Source of the DNA: JAXGQD01 sp040766665
GTDB lineage: Bacteria; Bacillota; Clostridia; Saccharofermentanales; Fastidiosipilaceae
Assembly (NCBI GenBank): GCA_040766665.1
Contig: JAXGQD010000004.1
Location: 210,804 to 274,803 of the forward strand
Length of the DNA stretch: 64,000 nucleotides
Direction of reading: 5' to 3'
This document shows positions 54,295-62,839 of this stretch, one piece after another. A program made the translations under genes and the position numbers. Numbering within the stretch: the stretch's first letter is position 1; each line of letters begins with the position of its first letter. The notes beneath the pieces are model-generated. The model ran no database searches, was not told the origin of the DNA, and worked only from the letters and a program-made list of their open reading frames with translations.

Positions 54295-54320
54295 AAGCCC
54301 CGCAGAACGGGGCTTTTACT
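54295..54320 (+). terminator. Intrinsic terminator after tRNA-Pro
   Basis: AAGCCCCG pairs with CGGGGCTT around CAGAA, followed by TTTACTTTT. Confidence 0.8.
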
Positions 54321-54395
54321 TTTCATGACAACAATTTGAGAAGATATTCACACTAGGGTATGAAATTTTTCAATTAACTAACAATTCAGAACCTT

Positions 54396-55613
54396 TCACA
54401 ACTCAATCCCCAAAGGTTTGACGCTGCGTTCCAAGATGCCGGCACAATAAGCTAGGACGATGCCGTAGTTGGTCATAGGAATGGCTTGGCGATCCGCATA
54501 GAGGAAACGGTTCTGGACTTCTTTTGCTGTGATCATGCAACTGCCGCAATGCACGATGAGCGCGTAAGGGCTGAGATCATCGGGGAAGTCACGACCAACG
54601 ACGTGGTCGAATTGTAAATCCTTGCCCGTTTTCTTGCGCAGAGCAGCAGGAATTTTGACGCTGCCGATGTCTTCGTGGCTTTTGTTGTGGGTACAAGCTT
54701 CGGCAATCAGAACGCGGTCACCATCTTGCAGTGATGCAATGCGAGAGGCACCTTGAACCAGTTCCGTGAAGGATCCCTTTTGCCTCGCCATCAAAATGGA
54801 AAACGAAGTGAGGGGAGTGCTAGCGGGAATTGCAGCCGCCACCTCGCGGAAGGCTTGGGAATCCGTGATGACAAGGTCAACCTTGGGCAACTCTCGCAGG
54901 ACCTGAGCCACTTGCAACTCCGAGGTGATGCTGCAGCGCACACCTAGATCCAAAGCAGCGCGAATCATCTGTACCTGTGGCAAAATCAATCGCCCCTTTG
55001 GCGCCTCGCTGTCAATCGGCACGACCAGCAGCACCGTATCACCAAAGCCCAGCAGCCCATCCAGTAAGCCCGCTTCCTGCACCGTAGTCTGATTGAGCAG
55101 GCTGATGAGTTTTTCTCGCAAAGCCTGAACAGTTTCCGCTTTTTCTACCGATACCGTCTCAAATTCGGGCAAAAGCCTCCGCCACAGCTTCAGCTGCTCT
55201 TCTTCGACCAGGTCAACTTTGGTAAGGACTAAGAGATGCGGCACTTTACGTTCGAAAAGCAGTGTCTTGAATTCTTCATAAGCTGCAACGGCTTCCGCCA
55301 TTTGGGCTTCGTTCACACTGGCATCCAGCGCATAAAGCACGAAGTCGCAGCGGTCTAAGACTTTGTGACTGCGTTTCATGCGTTCGCTACCTAATACACT
55401 GCGGTCGTTGAGACCAGCCGTATCGATAAAGACGACAGGCCCGAAACCAATTAACTCCATGGCCTTTTTAACCGGGTCGGTTGTAGTTCCGGAGACCTCG
55501 GAAACGATGGAGATTTCACTGCCAGTCAGCGCGTTGAGCAGGGCGGACTTGCCCGCATTGGTAGTGCCGAATACGGCGATGTGGTGACGGTTGCTTTCGG
55601 GTGTCTTTTGCAT
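54396..55613 (-). CDS. hydF: [FeFe]-hydrogenase H-cluster maturation GTPase HydF
   Basis: HydF is the scaffold and GTPase on which the two-iron subcluster of [FeFe]-hydrogenase is assembled before transfer. The 405-residue protein has the P-loop FGTTNAGKSALLN at residues 15-27, switch motif DTAGLND and G4 LTKVDLVE. The C-terminal cluster domain contains EACTHNKSHEDIGSVKIP and HCGSCM, the His/Cys ligands of the [4Fe-4S] cluster. It starts 24 bases after hydG. The hydrogenase itself and HydE are not in the window. Confidence 0.95.
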   Translation of the reverse strand: MQKTPESNRHHIAVFGTTNAGKSALLNALTGSEISIVSEVSGTTTDPVKKAMELIGFGPVVFIDTAGLNDRSVLGSERMKRSHKVLDRCDFVLYALDASVNEAQMAEAVAAYEEFKTLLFERKVPHLLVLTKVDLVEEEQLKLWRRLLPEFETVSVEKAETVQALREKLISLLNQTTVQEAGLLDGLLGFGDTVLLVVPIDSEAPKGRLILPQVQMIRAALDLGVRCSITSELQVAQVLRELPKVDLVITDSQAFREVAAAIPASTPLTSFSILMARQKGSFTELVQGASRIASLQDGDRVLIAEACTHNKSHEDIGSVKIPAALRKKTGKDLQFDHVVGRDFPDDLSPYALIVHCGSCMITAKEVQNRFLYADRQAIPMTNYGIVLAYCAGILERSVKPLGIEL

Positions 55614-55636
55614 AAGGTATGACTCCGCTGAGGTGA

Positions 55637-57022
55637 TCAGATAAAGAGATCGCGCTCGCCTTCCTCCAGTTTATGCAGGTTTTCTTCGACCAGCACGCGG
55701 ACTTTATCATTCTCGATTTTGGGCAGCTTGCTGGCGATGATACGTTCGGCTTTCTCCTTAAACTCGGGATCGCCATAATCTAGAGAGTACTCTTTAAGCG
55801 TCATCAGGGCGTTGGGCAGGCAAACGTTTTTGATGTTCCCGGTTTTAGCCAATTGCATGAAGCGATCGCCGGTACGTCCCTGACGATAACAAGCGGTGCA
55901 GAAGGAAGGCACGAGGTCTTCGTCCATCAACCAATAAATGACGTCGCGGGCGCTGCGATTGTCTGCCACATCAAATTGGGCGCCGTGTTGCTCGCGGTCG
56001 GTGTATCCGCCCACTTCGACGGAGGAGCCGCCACTGACTTGTGAGATGCCCATGCGGATGAGCTCTTTACGCATTTCTGCATTTTCACGTGTGGAAATAA
56101 TCATGCCGGTAAAAGGCACAGCCAAGCGGATGATGGCCACAATCTTCTTGAACTCCTCGTCGCTAAGGATATGGGGATAATTGTGTAAATCATTGCCCGG
56201 CGCTTCACGCAGTCGGGGCACAGAAATGGTGTGGAAGCCCACTTTAAACGTATCTTCGAGATGTTCATTATGCAGCATCAAGCCGAGCACTTCGTAGTGA
56301 TAGTCGTATAGGCCGAAGAGCACGCCACCGCCGACGTCTTCGATGCCCGCTTCCATGGCGCGGTCAAAGGCCGTGGTGTGGTAGAGGTAGTTGCTTTTCG
56401 GACCGGACAAATGGACCTTTTCATAAGTCGGTTTGTGATACGTTTCCTGAAAGAGAATATAGGTGCCGATTTCAATATCATGTAGTTTTTTGTAGTCTTC
56501 TACGGTGGTTGCGGCGATGTTGACGTTGACACGTCGGATTTCACCGTTATCGAATTTCATGTCGTAAATCGTGCGGATACAGTCGAGAATATAATCAATC
56601 GGGCAATTGCGGGGATCTTCTCCGGCTTCCAGGGCAATGCGTTTATGGCCCATCTTTTCGAGAATCTGTACTTCGCTGCGGATCTCGTCCATCGTTAGGC
56701 GGCGACGGTCAAATTGATTGTCGGCTCTGAAACCGCAATAGTCACAGCGGTTGATGCAGTAGTCACTCACATAGAGCGGGGCAAAAAGCACGACACGCTC
56801 CCCATAGATGTGTTCTTTGATTTTTCCGGCAATGGCAAAAATCCGTTCCAAGACAGCGGGGTCATCGTTTTGTAGCAAGGCGGCCACGTCTTTGTGTTTC
56901 AGGCCTTCAAAGCGGTCGGCACGAGCTAAAATGTCGTCGATTTCGGCAGCGGGGGTGGATTTTGCCTCCTCTAAAAGGCTTGTAATGTACTCGTGATCGA
57001 TGAAAAATTTCTCTTCAGACAT
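55637..57022 (-). CDS. hydG: [FeFe]-hydrogenase maturation radical SAM tyrosine lyase HydG
   Basis: HydG splits tyrosine into p-cresol, CO and cyanide and makes the Fe(CO)2CN synthon for the H-cluster. The 461-residue protein has the radical SAM motif CINRCDYC (Cys89, Cys93, Cys96) and the second cluster motif CTACYRQGRTGDRFM near residue 380, which distinguishes HydG from ThiH. AAAGGA precedes the ATG. It is the middle gene of the TM1266-type regulator-hydG-hydF operon. Confidence 0.96.
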   Translation of the reverse strand: MSEEKFFIDHEYITSLLEEAKSTPAAEIDDILARADRFEGLKHKDVAALLQNDDPAVLERIFAIAGKIKEHIYGERVVLFAPLYVSDYCINRCDYCGFRADNQFDRRRLTMDEIRSEVQILEKMGHKRIALEAGEDPRNCPIDYILDCIRTIYDMKFDNGEIRRVNVNIAATTVEDYKKLHDIEIGTYILFQETYHKPTYEKVHLSGPKSNYLYHTTAFDRAMEAGIEDVGGGVLFGLYDYHYEVLGLMLHNEHLEDTFKVGFHTISVPRLREAPGNDLHNYPHILSDEEFKKIVAIIRLAVPFTGMIISTRENAEMRKELIRMGISQVSGGSSVEVGGYTDREQHGAQFDVADNRSARDVIYWLMDEDLVPSFCTACYRQGRTGDRFMQLAKTGNIKNVCLPNALMTLKEYSLDYGDPEFKEKAERIIASKLPKIENDKVRVLVEENLHKLEEGERDLFI

Positions 57023-57075
57023 GGTGAATCCTTTCGTTCAGCCTGCTCACGCCCTGTGTGACGCTCAATGGTGGC

Positions 57076-57336
57076 TCAAATTTCGCTTAACTCTTTGGGG
57101 GAGACGGCGGTTTTCACCGTGACATCTTCCAATTTGCCCAACTGTCCGGTAAAGGCGTTGATGCTGTCCATGGTTCCGGAGACGACGATTGAAATGACGG
57201 CGACACCGGCTCTTTCCATGGGCAAACCCATACGCCCACGGACAAGATCCTTGTGCTCAGCCACTATTTCATTGAAAAGTGACTGGGTGTGTTCGGGTTT
57301 ATCGAGTATGGCGCTGATGACGGCGATGCGTTGCAT
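57076..57336 (-). CDS. TM1266 family iron-only hydrogenase system regulator
   Basis: An 86-residue ACT-like protein of the TM1266 family, which is found near hydrogenase maturation genes and is named as a putative regulator from that context. IAVISAILDKPEHTQSLFNE, VRGRMGLPMERAGVAVISIV and LGKLEDVTVKTAVS match the family. No DNA-binding domain is seen, so a ligand-sensing role is more likely. AGAGGAACGT precedes the ATG. First gene of the operon with hydG and hydF. Confidence 0.88.
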   Translation of the reverse strand: MQRIAVISAILDKPEHTQSLFNEIVAEHKDLVRGRMGLPMERAGVAVISIVVSGTMDSINAFTGQLGKLEDVTVKTAVSPKELSEI

Positions 57337-57356
57337 ACGTTCCTCTGTGATGATGT

Positions 57357-57387
57357 AAAAAAGCAGGCCTCGAAAGCCTGCAAAAAT
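57357..57387 (-). terminator. Terminator between the acetyltransferase gene and the hyd operon
   Basis: GCAGGC and GCCTGC are perfect arms. On the minus strand a TTTTTT follows. It separates leftward transcription of the acetyltransferase from the hyd operon, unless it serves as an attenuator in the hyd leader. Confidence 0.6.
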
Positions 57388-57608
57388 ATCTTAGTAGCTG
57401 CGGCGCTCGCCGTATAAGTTCACTCATACAAAAAGCGGAAACACAAATATTTAGGCATCTTTCGGATTAGCAATACTTTTCCGGCAGATTAATGAATCGC
57501 TGTTATTTTATCACTTTCCTTAAGGATTGGGTAGGGGGGTGTCGCAAGCACCCCGAGCAAGAGAAAGCCACGCGACGGATTTTATCCCGCCGCGACAACT
57601 CAACTTGT

Positions 57609-57896
57609 TTATTCTGCTTCGGCCCGCAGCTCAGCCAGCTCGGGTTTCTTGTCGAATTTTGCCTTCACAAAAGAGCAAACGGGTATAATCTTGACCCCTT
57701 CCTCTTTGGCAAACTCGATGATGGTATTGAAGAGCCGCGACCCGATACCCTGACCTTCCAGCGACTTATCGACGACCGTGTGGTCAACCGCAATCACGCC
57801 CTCGCGTACGGGTTTATAAGTGATATAGGCCAGAGGTTGTTCCTTCTCCCCAATGTAAAACATGCCTTGCGCTTTTTTAATCAATAATTCTTCCAT
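57609..57896 (-). CDS. GNAT-like N-acetyltransferase (YjdJ type)
   Basis: A 95-residue short acetyltransferase-fold protein. AYITYKPVREGVIAVDHTVV leads into the acetyl-CoA loop LEGQGIGSRLFNTIIEFAKEEG and PVCSFVKAKFDKKPE, a pattern typical of the small YjdJ-like GNAT proteins. The substrate is unknown. AAAAGGAGGTCGC precedes the ATG. It is divergent from the FGGY kinase gene. A GC-rich hairpin at about 57570-57593 may end its transcript. Confidence 0.85.
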   Translation of the reverse strand: MEELLIKKAQGMFYIGEKEQPLAYITYKPVREGVIAVDHTVVDKSLEGQGIGSRLFNTIIEFAKEEGVKIIPVCSFVKAKFDKKPELAELRAEAE

Positions 57897-57994
57897 AATG
57901 CGACCTCCTTTTCGATTAAGTATAGCTTACCAATTGGCAAAATACGCGAAAAAGTGCGCTATAATTTGAGGCGACGAGAAGGAGGGAAAGGCCT

Positions 57995-59482
57995 ATGGAT
58001 CCGATTATACTGGCGCTTGATGTAGGAACGAGTGGTGTCAAAGCCTCGTTCATCAATGAGAGTCTCGAAGTCTTGGCTGAAACGACGGTCACATATCCGA
58101 CGCTTTACCCTCAAAGTCACTATGCGGAGCAGGATCCGCAGGAATGGTGGCAAGCAGCGGTAAACGCTGTACGGGCGATTTCCGCCAAAGCGCCGGACGC
58201 CCAGGCTGAAGTGACAGCGATAGGATTGAGCGGACATATGCTCTGCCTTTTACCGGTGGATCAATCCGGCACCCCTCTGACAAATGCGCTGATCCATAGT
58301 GATGGTCGCGCTTTAGAAGAGAAAGAGGCCATTGCCGCCCAAGTTGGCGAGACGGAAATCTATGCATTGACCGGCAATGTGCTTTCGGCTTCCAGCCCTT
58401 TGTGTAAGGCCCTTTGGCTAAAAAATCACGCACCCGAAATTTATAAAGACACAGCCACTTTCCTACAATCCAAAGATTATATGGTGCTGCGTCTGACAGG
58501 TGGCACACGCTCCACCGATTATTCCGATGCTTCTCATGGGATGCTGCTGAATCTTGGCAAAATGGATTACGCCCACGAGCTACTTAACGATTTAGGCTTA
58601 AGCGCAGACAAGTTTCCCGAACTACATAACAGCCACGATGTCGTCGGCCATCTTTCTGACACCGCCGCCGCAGAACTGGGCTTAACTGCAGGCATACCTG
58701 TCACAGCAGGCGGAGGCGACGGCGCTTGCGCCAACACCGGAGCGGGCTTGGTTGAAGCCGGCGATATCTATTGTTCTCTGGGGACGACTGCCTGGATCGC
58801 CTTTAATGCCGAGCAGCAGTTTTTCGACCCGCAGCATCGCGTTTTTAACATCATGTCGCTTGACGGCCACACTTTTGGCGTTTTCGGGACCATGGAGTCG
58901 GCGGGACGGGCGATTGACTGGGCGAAGGCGCTTTTTGCCGTTGATGATTTTAAAAGCTTCGACCTTCTGGCTGAAGAGATTGAACCGGGCTCGGAAGGCT
59001 TAATCTTTTTACCCTATCTCAGCGGTGAGCGTTCGCCAATTTTTGACGACATGGCGAGAGGGGTCTACTTTGGGATGCGCATTGATCACGACCGTCGCCA
59101 TTTCATCCGTGCCGCGATGGAAGGCGTAGCGATGGCTCTGCAAAGTATCCTCACGGTATCGCAAGACATATGTCAGCAGCAACGTTTGAAAATCATCGGT
59201 GGGGGCGCCAAATCTCGTGTTTGGCTTGAAATCATCGCAGACATTTGTATGAGGGATATGGCCAGGCTATCGGTACCTGCAGCAGCAGTGACATCTTTAG
59301 GAGCGGCTATTGCGGCAGGGGTGGGTACTGGGTTATTCTCATCCTATGTGTCCGCGTCGGAGAAAATTAAAGTCAAACACGTGACTGAGTACTCGCCTCT
59401 GCGTGCGGAGTTGTATCTGCAGGGCAAAAGAAAGTACGCCGCCTTATACCCGGCACTTAAAGACATTTATCGCTTGCGCTGA
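57995..59482 (+). CDS. FGGY family carbohydrate kinase (xylulokinase-like)
   Basis: A 495-residue sugar kinase of the FGGY family, two actin-like domains. LALDVGTSGVKASFI is the first phosphate loop, GGGDGACANTGAGLVEAGD the catalytic-Asp segment, and GGGAKSRVWLEIIADI the second-domain motif. Xylulokinases usually have a GQMHG-type motif near residue 80; here it reads GLSGHMLCLLP, so the substrate may be another ketose or polyol. TATAAT at 57960 and AAGGAGG lie upstream. oadB follows in the same direction after 64 bases. Confidence 0.85.
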   Translation: MDPIILALDVGTSGVKASFINESLEVLAETTVTYPTLYPQSHYAEQDPQEWWQAAVNAVRAISAKAPDAQAEVTAIGLSGHMLCLLPVDQSGTPLTNALIHSDGRALEEKEAIAAQVGETEIYALTGNVLSASSPLCKALWLKNHAPEIYKDTATFLQSKDYMVLRLTGGTRSTDYSDASHGMLLNLGKMDYAHELLNDLGLSADKFPELHNSHDVVGHLSDTAAAELGLTAGIPVTAGGGDGACANTGAGLVEAGDIYCSLGTTAWIAFNAEQQFFDPQHRVFNIMSLDGHTFGVFGTMESAGRAIDWAKALFAVDDFKSFDLLAEEIEPGSEGLIFLPYLSGERSPIFDDMARGVYFGMRIDHDRRHFIRAAMEGVAMALQSILTVSQDICQQQRLKIIGGGAKSRVWLEIIADICMRDMARLSVPAAAVTSLGAAIAAGVGTGLFSSYVSASEKIKVKHVTEYSPLRAELYLQGKRKYAALYPALKDIYRLR

Positions 59483-59546
59483 GCTATCTAACAACAGCTC
59501 AAGCTATGTCAAAGATAAGGACCTTGTACATTAGAGGAGGATGAAC

Positions 59547-60662
59547 ATGCAGATTTTGGAACGTCTGGCGGTCGGTTTTACCGGCTTCACCTGGCAACAC
59601 GGAGTGATGCTGCTAATTGGCGCTTTGCTGATTTGGCTGGCTATCAAGAAAAATTATGAGCCGATGTTGCTTTTACCCATGGGTTTCGGTGCGATTATGA
59701 CCAATATTCCCGGCTCGTACGCCATCGGGGACCACGGTTTCCTGACTGTTCTTTATGACTTCGGTATTGCAAACGAACTCTTTCCTATTTTGATTTTCAT
59801 CGGTGTTGGGGCGATGATTGACTTCGGTCCTTTGCTGAAACAACCGGTCATGCTTTTCTTCGGTGCTGCGGCGCAATTAGGTATCTTTGTTGCCATGTTG
59901 CTCGCTGCGACCAGTGGCATGTTTACCATCCAGGAAGCAGCCGCCATCGGTATTATTGGCGCGGCAGACGGGCCCACATCCATTTTTGTCGGCCAACTTT
60001 TTGCCCCAAAATACTTTGGTGCCATTGCGGTCGCCGCCTATTCCTACATGTCGCTCGTACCAATAATTCAACCGCCAGTTATTAAGGCTTTGACCACCAA
60101 AGAAGAACGTCGCATCCGCATGGATCAGGATTTCGATGCGCAGGTTTCACAGAAAGTCAAAATTCTTTTCCCGATTATGGTGACGCTTGTGGCCGGTTTT
60201 GTCGCTCCGATTTCGGTACCGCTGATTGGCGGCCTGATGTTTGGTAATTTGGTGCGTGAGTGCGGCGTGCTGGAGCGCCTTTCGCAAACCGCTCAGAATG
60301 AGCTTTCCAATTTAGTGACCTTGCTTTTGGGTATTACCATCGGTTCTACGATGACAGCCCGAGATTTTGTGCAGGTCAACACCATGATGATCATGGGCAT
60401 CGGGCTTTTGGCTTTTGTCTTTGACACGGCCGGGGGCGTGCTTTTTGCCAAACTGGTCAATCTCTTCCTGAAACGTAAAATCAATCCGATTGTTGGTGCC
60501 TGCGGTATCTCTGCTTTCCCGATGTCGGCGCGTGTCGCCCAGAAGGTTGCACATGAAGAAGACCCAACCAACTTCATTCTGATGCCAGCTATTGGTGCCA
60601 ATGTGGCAGGTCAGATCGGTTCCATCATTGCGGGCGCGATCGTGCTCGCGGTGCTGAGTTAA
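59547..60662 (+). CDS. oadB: Sodium-pumping decarboxylase beta subunit (OadB family)
   Basis: OadB-type proteins are the sodium-pumping membrane subunits of biotin-dependent decarboxylases (oxaloacetate, methylmalonyl-CoA, glutaconyl-CoA). The 371-residue protein has about nine or more membrane segments and the conserved IIGAADGPTSIFVGQLFAP, which includes the Asp needed for sodium transport, and LLLGITIGSTMTARDF. The ATG at 59547 has AGGAGG six bases upstream; the ATG at 59541 touches that site. A small gamma-like subunit follows, but no carboxyltransferase or biotin-carrier gene is in the window, so the substrate is open. Confidence 0.93.
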   Translation: MQILERLAVGFTGFTWQHGVMLLIGALLIWLAIKKNYEPMLLLPMGFGAIMTNIPGSYAIGDHGFLTVLYDFGIANELFPILIFIGVGAMIDFGPLLKQPVMLFFGAAAQLGIFVAMLLAATSGMFTIQEAAAIGIIGAADGPTSIFVGQLFAPKYFGAIAVAAYSYMSLVPIIQPPVIKALTTKEERRIRMDQDFDAQVSQKVKILFPIMVTLVAGFVAPISVPLIGGLMFGNLVRECGVLERLSQTAQNELSNLVTLLLGITIGSTMTARDFVQVNTMMIMGIGLLAFVFDTAGGVLFAKLVNLFLKRKINPIVGACGISAFPMSARVAQKVAHEEDPTNFILMPAIGANVAGQIGSIIAGAIVLAVLS

Positions 60663-60675
60663 GGGGGGCTTTTGA

Positions 60676-60876
60676 ATGAACATTTTATTTCACGCCATCA
60701 ACGCAACGCTGGTTCATCCGCCCGAATACTTTCGCGAATTTTTCGGAACAGACAGCCTGCTACTGCAGGCTCTGCAAGTCATGGGCTACGGTGTCGCCGC
60801 CGTCTTCCTGGTCCTAGCCCTTTTCTACGGCATCATCATCGCAATGAAAAAGCTTTGGCCTGCAGACGTCGAATAA
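60676..60876 (+). CDS. Small membrane subunit, OadG-like
   Basis: A 66-residue protein with one membrane segment near the C terminus (VMGYGVAAVFLVLALFYGII), then a short basic end. The GxGxxxVFxxL pattern and its place right after oadB match gamma subunits of sodium-pumping decarboxylases, which assemble the complex and hold the alpha subunit. The Pro/Ala-rich zinc-binding tail of typical OadG is missing, so it is a minimal form or a related accessory. AAGGGGGG precedes the ATG. Confidence 0.65.
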   Translation: MNILFHAINATLVHPPEYFREFFGTDSLLLQALQVMGYGVAAVFLVLALFYGIIIAMKKLWPADVE

Positions 60877-60903
60877 ATGATCTGAATTGGGCAGGAGAGA
60901 GCG

Positions 60904-61605
60904 ATGGCAAAACACTCCCACGATTCCGTAATCGCCGAAATTCAGCGTGGTCTTTTTGCCCTTCAAGATCTGAAATATAAGGCCTTCATCAGCAAACTGA
61001 TACCCACCTTGCCTGAGGACGTTTTTATTGGAGTAAGGACACCGGCTTTGCGTAAGTTTGCCGCCGGTCTCAAAGGCGAAGAGCAAGCCGCAATTTTGAA
61101 TGGCTTGCCGCACCAGTACTATGAAGAAAATCAAGTCCACGGCTTTCTCTTGGAAAAAGTCAAAGATTTCGCTGAAGCTTTACAACTCACTGAAGCTTTT
61201 TTGCCATATATCGATAACTGGGCCACATGTGATCAAAGGACACCCAAGATTTTTAGTAAGTACCCCGAAGTTATGTACCAACATATCCTGCGATGGCTCA
61301 AATCTGATCACGAATTCACTCAGCGCTATGCCATGGGATTGCTGATGAGCAACTATATGGACAAGCACTTTAAAATCGAACATCTGGACCTGCTCGCTTC
61401 ACACCAATCGGAAGCCTACTACGTTAAAATGATGGTGGCTTGGTATTTCAGCATGGCTTTGGTCCAACAATACGAAGCGACCCTGCCCTATCTGGAGCGA
61501 GCCGTGATGGAGAAATGGACGCATAACAAGGCCATTCAAAAAGCCATCGAAAGCTACCAGATCAGTGATGAGCAGAAGACTTATCTACGAACTTTGCGCA
61601 AATAA
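60904..61605 (+). CDS. AlkD-like DNA alkylation repair protein
   Basis: A 233-residue HEAT-repeat protein of the AlkD family, DNA glycosylases that remove bulky or cationic alkylated bases. FIGVRTPALRKFA near residue 40, YYEENQVHGFLLEKVKD, and the NWATCDQRTPKIF segment (Trp/Asp region of the active cleft) are typical. SEAYYVKMMVAWYFSMA matches the conserved C-terminal part. AGGAGAGAGCG precedes the ATG. It lies 27 bases after the OadG-like gene and may share its transcript without sharing its function. Confidence 0.88.
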   Translation: MAKHSHDSVIAEIQRGLFALQDLKYKAFISKLIPTLPEDVFIGVRTPALRKFAAGLKGEEQAAILNGLPHQYYEENQVHGFLLEKVKDFAEALQLTEAFLPYIDNWATCDQRTPKIFSKYPEVMYQHILRWLKSDHEFTQRYAMGLLMSNYMDKHFKIEHLDLLASHQSEAYYVKMMVAWYFSMALVQQYEATLPYLERAVMEKWTHNKAIQKAIESYQISDEQKTYLRTLRK

Positions 61606-61637
61606 GCGTTGCGGTGCTTGGACGGCCGCGACTCCGC

Positions 61638-62396
61638 TCACAGCAGCTGCACCTTGTTCTTCTTCATCAGACGAAAATAGGATTCCGGCAGGCTTTGATC
61701 GGAAATGAGAATGTCGATGTCCTTCGCTTTGGCAAAAGTATAAGGCATTGAATAATTGAGTTTGCTCACATCCATCAAACAGACCACCTTTTGAGCCTTG
61801 CGGATAATCAGCTTTTTCAGTTCCGCCTCCTGATAGTCGCCGCAGGTGAAACCGTTTTTCAGAGAGCAAGCCGAAGCGCCGATAAAGGCGATATCGATGT
61901 TAATGGTCTTTGTATAGGAGCGGGCGTTATTACCGGAGAGGGCAAAAGTATCCCGATTCAACTGGCCACCGGTCAAATTGACGCGCACATTTTGGTTATT
62001 GGCCAGGGCGATGGCCACATAGGGGGCAGGGGTCAGCACAAAAATATTCTTGTCCGGTAAATTTGCCGCCAGCTGTACACAGGTCGTACCCGAATCAATG
62101 TAGATAGACCGCGCATCTTCGACGATGCGCAAGGCTTTATCGGCAATAATCATCTTGCTTTGAGCTCTTTCGGCGGCTCGCTGTGTATAAGCCGGTTCCT
62201 TGATAATGGCTTTATTAGCTAAGGGTCTGGCGCCGCCGCGATAACGTTGAATCTGTGCCTGTTTTTCCAATTGGTCCAGATCTCGCCGAATAGTCATACT
62301 GGATACATCGGGATAGAGGGCGAATAAATCCGTCAAGGGGGTGTCACCCTTTTCCATAATATAGGCTAGTAAATCGCTTTGTCTTTTTTGTATCAT
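61638..62396 (-). CDS. DeoR family transcriptional regulator
   Basis: A 252-residue sugar-phosphate-responsive repressor. The N-terminal helix-turn-helix (SDLLAYIMEKGD, SSMTIRRDLDQLEKQ) is followed by the DeoRC sensor domain with YIDSGTTCVQLA, FVLTPAPYVAIALA and DIAFIGASACSLKNGFTCGD. It is divergent from the sorbose-phosphate-reductase-like dehydrogenase at the right edge. DeoR regulators often control the adjacent sugar or polyol operon, so that operon is the likely target. Confidence 0.92.
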   Translation of the reverse strand: MIQKRQSDLLAYIMEKGDTPLTDLFALYPDVSSMTIRRDLDQLEKQAQIQRYRGGARPLANKAIIKEPAYTQRAAERAQSKMIIADKALRIVEDARSIYIDSGTTCVQLAANLPDKNIFVLTPAPYVAIALANNQNVRVNLTGGQLNRDTFALSGNNARSYTKTINIDIAFIGASACSLKNGFTCGDYQEAELKKLIIRKAQKVVCLMDVSKLNYSMPYTFAKAKDIDILISDQSLPESYFRLMKKNKVQLL

Positions 62397-62730
62397 CGGT
62401 AATGTCCTGTCTGCTTTTGCCTAAGTAAGCAAAAATGCTGTCTGCTTACTTCTGTGTCATCTTCACTTGAAAATATGGCTATGAATCAATAAATAAATGA
62501 TGTGAAATTTACAAGTGATATGCGTGTTATATTGACACTTTCTTCTTTCGAATTCATCATAACACAGCGAACTGCCCCCTGAAAAGCGATGCTATAAAAT
62601 GCCTTTTAAAGCTGATATGAGTGGGTTTGTCATCAAAAAAATATTTTCGATAATGTTTTTTCCATCAGCACAAATGATACTTTGATTTTTCATTTTAATT
62701 TGTTTTAGCTAATGTTAAAATGAACACAAA

Positions 62731-62760
62731 TTGACATTGAATTAGTCTAATTGAATCAAA
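62731..62760 (+). promoter_or_regulatory. Possible promoter and operator between deoR and the dehydrogenase
   Basis: TTGACA (62731-62736) is followed by the perfect palindrome AATTAG-T-CTAATT (62740-62752) where the spacer would lie; the -10 box is weak. Another TTGACA is at about 62532. The whole 420-base gap is A/T-rich and holds no gene; it is the expected control region for the DeoR-linked operon. Confidence 0.4.
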
Positions 62761-62839
62761 TAAGCTCAAAACGAGCATAAAAGGACTTCTGTAAAGAAGA
62801 GAAAGCAGGTAATCTTATATCAAAACAACCGCAGTCCGC

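Noticed and set aside
54396..57336. Complete [FeFe]-hydrogenase locus
   Set aside because: Only hydF, hydG and the TM1266-type gene are here; hydE and the hydrogenase are not in the window.
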